The position numbers and the translations under genes are program-made. From the NCBI RefSeq assembly GCF_014270035.1, contig NZ_JACNEP010000011.1:1-64000 (forward strand): 64,000 bases of DNA, written 5' to 3'. Source of the stretch: Neptunicella marina (lineage in GTDB: Bacteria > Pseudomonadota > Gammaproteobacteria > Enterobacterales > Alteromonadaceae). How positions within the stretch are numbered: position 1 is the first letter of the stretch; the number at the start of each line of letters is the position of its first letter. Shown here in pieces: positions 63,446-64,000 of the stretch. Below the pieces are notes generated by a model. It searched no databases, was not told the DNA's origin, and saw only the letters and a program-made list of their open reading frames with translations.

Positions 63446-63901
63446 GTGATTGAAGAATTAGCAACGGTTACGGCAGTTAGAAATGGCAAAATCCAGGTGG
63501 AAACCCAAATAAAAACCACCTGTGGTGGCTGTCAGGCCAATGATCACTGTGGTACCGGTATTGTTGCTAAGGCGATGTCTCCTAAAATGCAACGTCTGCA
63601 GCTTGATTGTTCATTGCCGGTAGAGCAGGGGCAACAAGTGGTGGTGGGTATTCCTGAGCAAACACTATTACTCGCTTCTCTGCTGGTGTATTTAGTGCCG
63701 GTGTTGATGTTAGTGGTTGCAGCGATTTTACTGCCATTAGCCGGATTACCCGAAGGGTTAGTGGTGTTGTTTTCGTTATCTTTTGCAGCAATAAGCTGGT
63801 TATTGGTTAAACGGTGGTTAGCAACACGCGATACTCAATTTGAACCAACTTTGATAAAAGTGCAGCCCAAAACAATCGATGTGCTAAACATTACATCATA
63901 A
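63446..63901 (+). CDS. rseC: Sigma-E system membrane protein RseC
   Basis: 151 aa. N-terminal cysteine cluster TTCGGCQANDHCGTG (about residues 29-44; CxxC-x5-C) and two membrane helices (about 72-95 and 101-119: LLVYLVPVLMLVVAAILL, LVVLFSLSFAAISWLLV). RseC positively modulates sigma-E and is linked to redox and thiamine functions in other bacteria. The start is GTG, directly abutting the rseB stop. lepA, the common next gene, is not within the remaining 99 bases. Confidence 0.93.
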   Translation: MIEELATVTAVRNGKIQVETQIKTTCGGCQANDHCGTGIVAKAMSPKMQRLQLDCSLPVEQGQQVVVGIPEQTLLLASLLVYLVPVLMLVVAAILLPLAGLPEGLVVLFSLSFAAISWLLVKRWLATRDTQFEPTLIKVQPKTIDVLNITS

Positions 63902-64000
63902 AATCGTCAGTACAATTCCCTATACTGTGTTCCATCGTTGAGAAACTTGCCAATATCGCATCACAATTGTTCAAGATAGATCGCAAATAGCCGCATAAAA

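Overview
The window is a chromosomal segment of a gammaproteobacterium. The gene content and order point to the Alteromonadales (Alteromonas/Shewanella-like). Evidence is the blocks nadB / rpoE-rseABC, ygfZ / sdhE-ygfX, ygfB-pepP-ubiH-ubiI next to 6S RNA and fau, rdgB-hemW, recO-pdxJ-acpS-rlmD-relA-mazG, prfB-lysS and rpsF-rpsR-rplI, together with several c-di-GMP proteins. Base composition is moderate and even except in the 5.5-7.9 kb stretch. No rRNA, tRNA or CRISPR array was found. One structural RNA, 6S RNA, is clear.

Layout. 1-131: left end of an IS3-type insertion sequence cut by the window edge. 195-3286 (minus): two paralogous YihG-type acyltransferases and a YbdG-type MscS channel in one operon. 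3424-5484: proB without proA, and a crotonase. 5485-7898: an AT-rich accessory patch with a DUF4238 gene and about 1 kb of non-coding DNA full of hairpins and degenerate direct repeats, the least explained part of the window. 7899-11986: a four-gene MacAB/LolCDE-like ABC efflux operon. 12092-14225: EamA transporter and the S6-S18-L9 operon, which lacks priB. 14283-20327: MFS transporter whose stop lies in an inverted repeat, SIMPL protein, ohrR-ohr with visible operators, an ECF sigma/anti-sigma-like/DUF4097 operon, and a DUF3833 lipoprotein. 20473-24866: dnaB, a Gfo/Idh/MocA oxidoreductase, and a GGDEF-EAL protein.

24919-34529: serA with a tandem MetJ box over its promoter, rpiA, fau and 6S RNA (minus); ygfB-pepP-ubiH-ubiI (plus); a DUF1801 protein, hemW and rdgB (minus). 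34715-40824: the tightly overlapping recO-to-mazG operon. 40835-47221 (minus): a 1504-residue hybrid sensor kinase, a REC-GGDEF response regulator and a secreted protein with short repeats. 47835-55653: prfC, argS, an EAL-HDOD protein, prfB with its programmed +1 frameshift, and lysS. 55702-64000: a glyoxalase-fold (VOC) gene behind a 25-codon reading frame and a MerR-type promoter with a 19-bp spacer, then slyD, ygfZ, sdhE-ygfX, a MaoC-like protein, nadB, and rpoE-rseA-rseB-rseC. The last 100 bases hold no recognisable gene.

Functional links. prfB and prfC supply translation termination, and argS and lysS supply tRNA charging. relA and 6S RNA link starvation to transcription. rpoE-rseABC handles envelope stress. 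ohrR-ohr handles peroxide stress. Four proteins (GGDEF-EAL, REC-GGDEF, its kinase, EAL-HDOD) feed c-di-GMP or two-component signalling. Best leads for something undescribed: the structured repeat patch (6.85-7.7 kb), the MerR promoter-small ORF-VOC unit, the MetJ site on serA, and the kinase-linked secreted protein.
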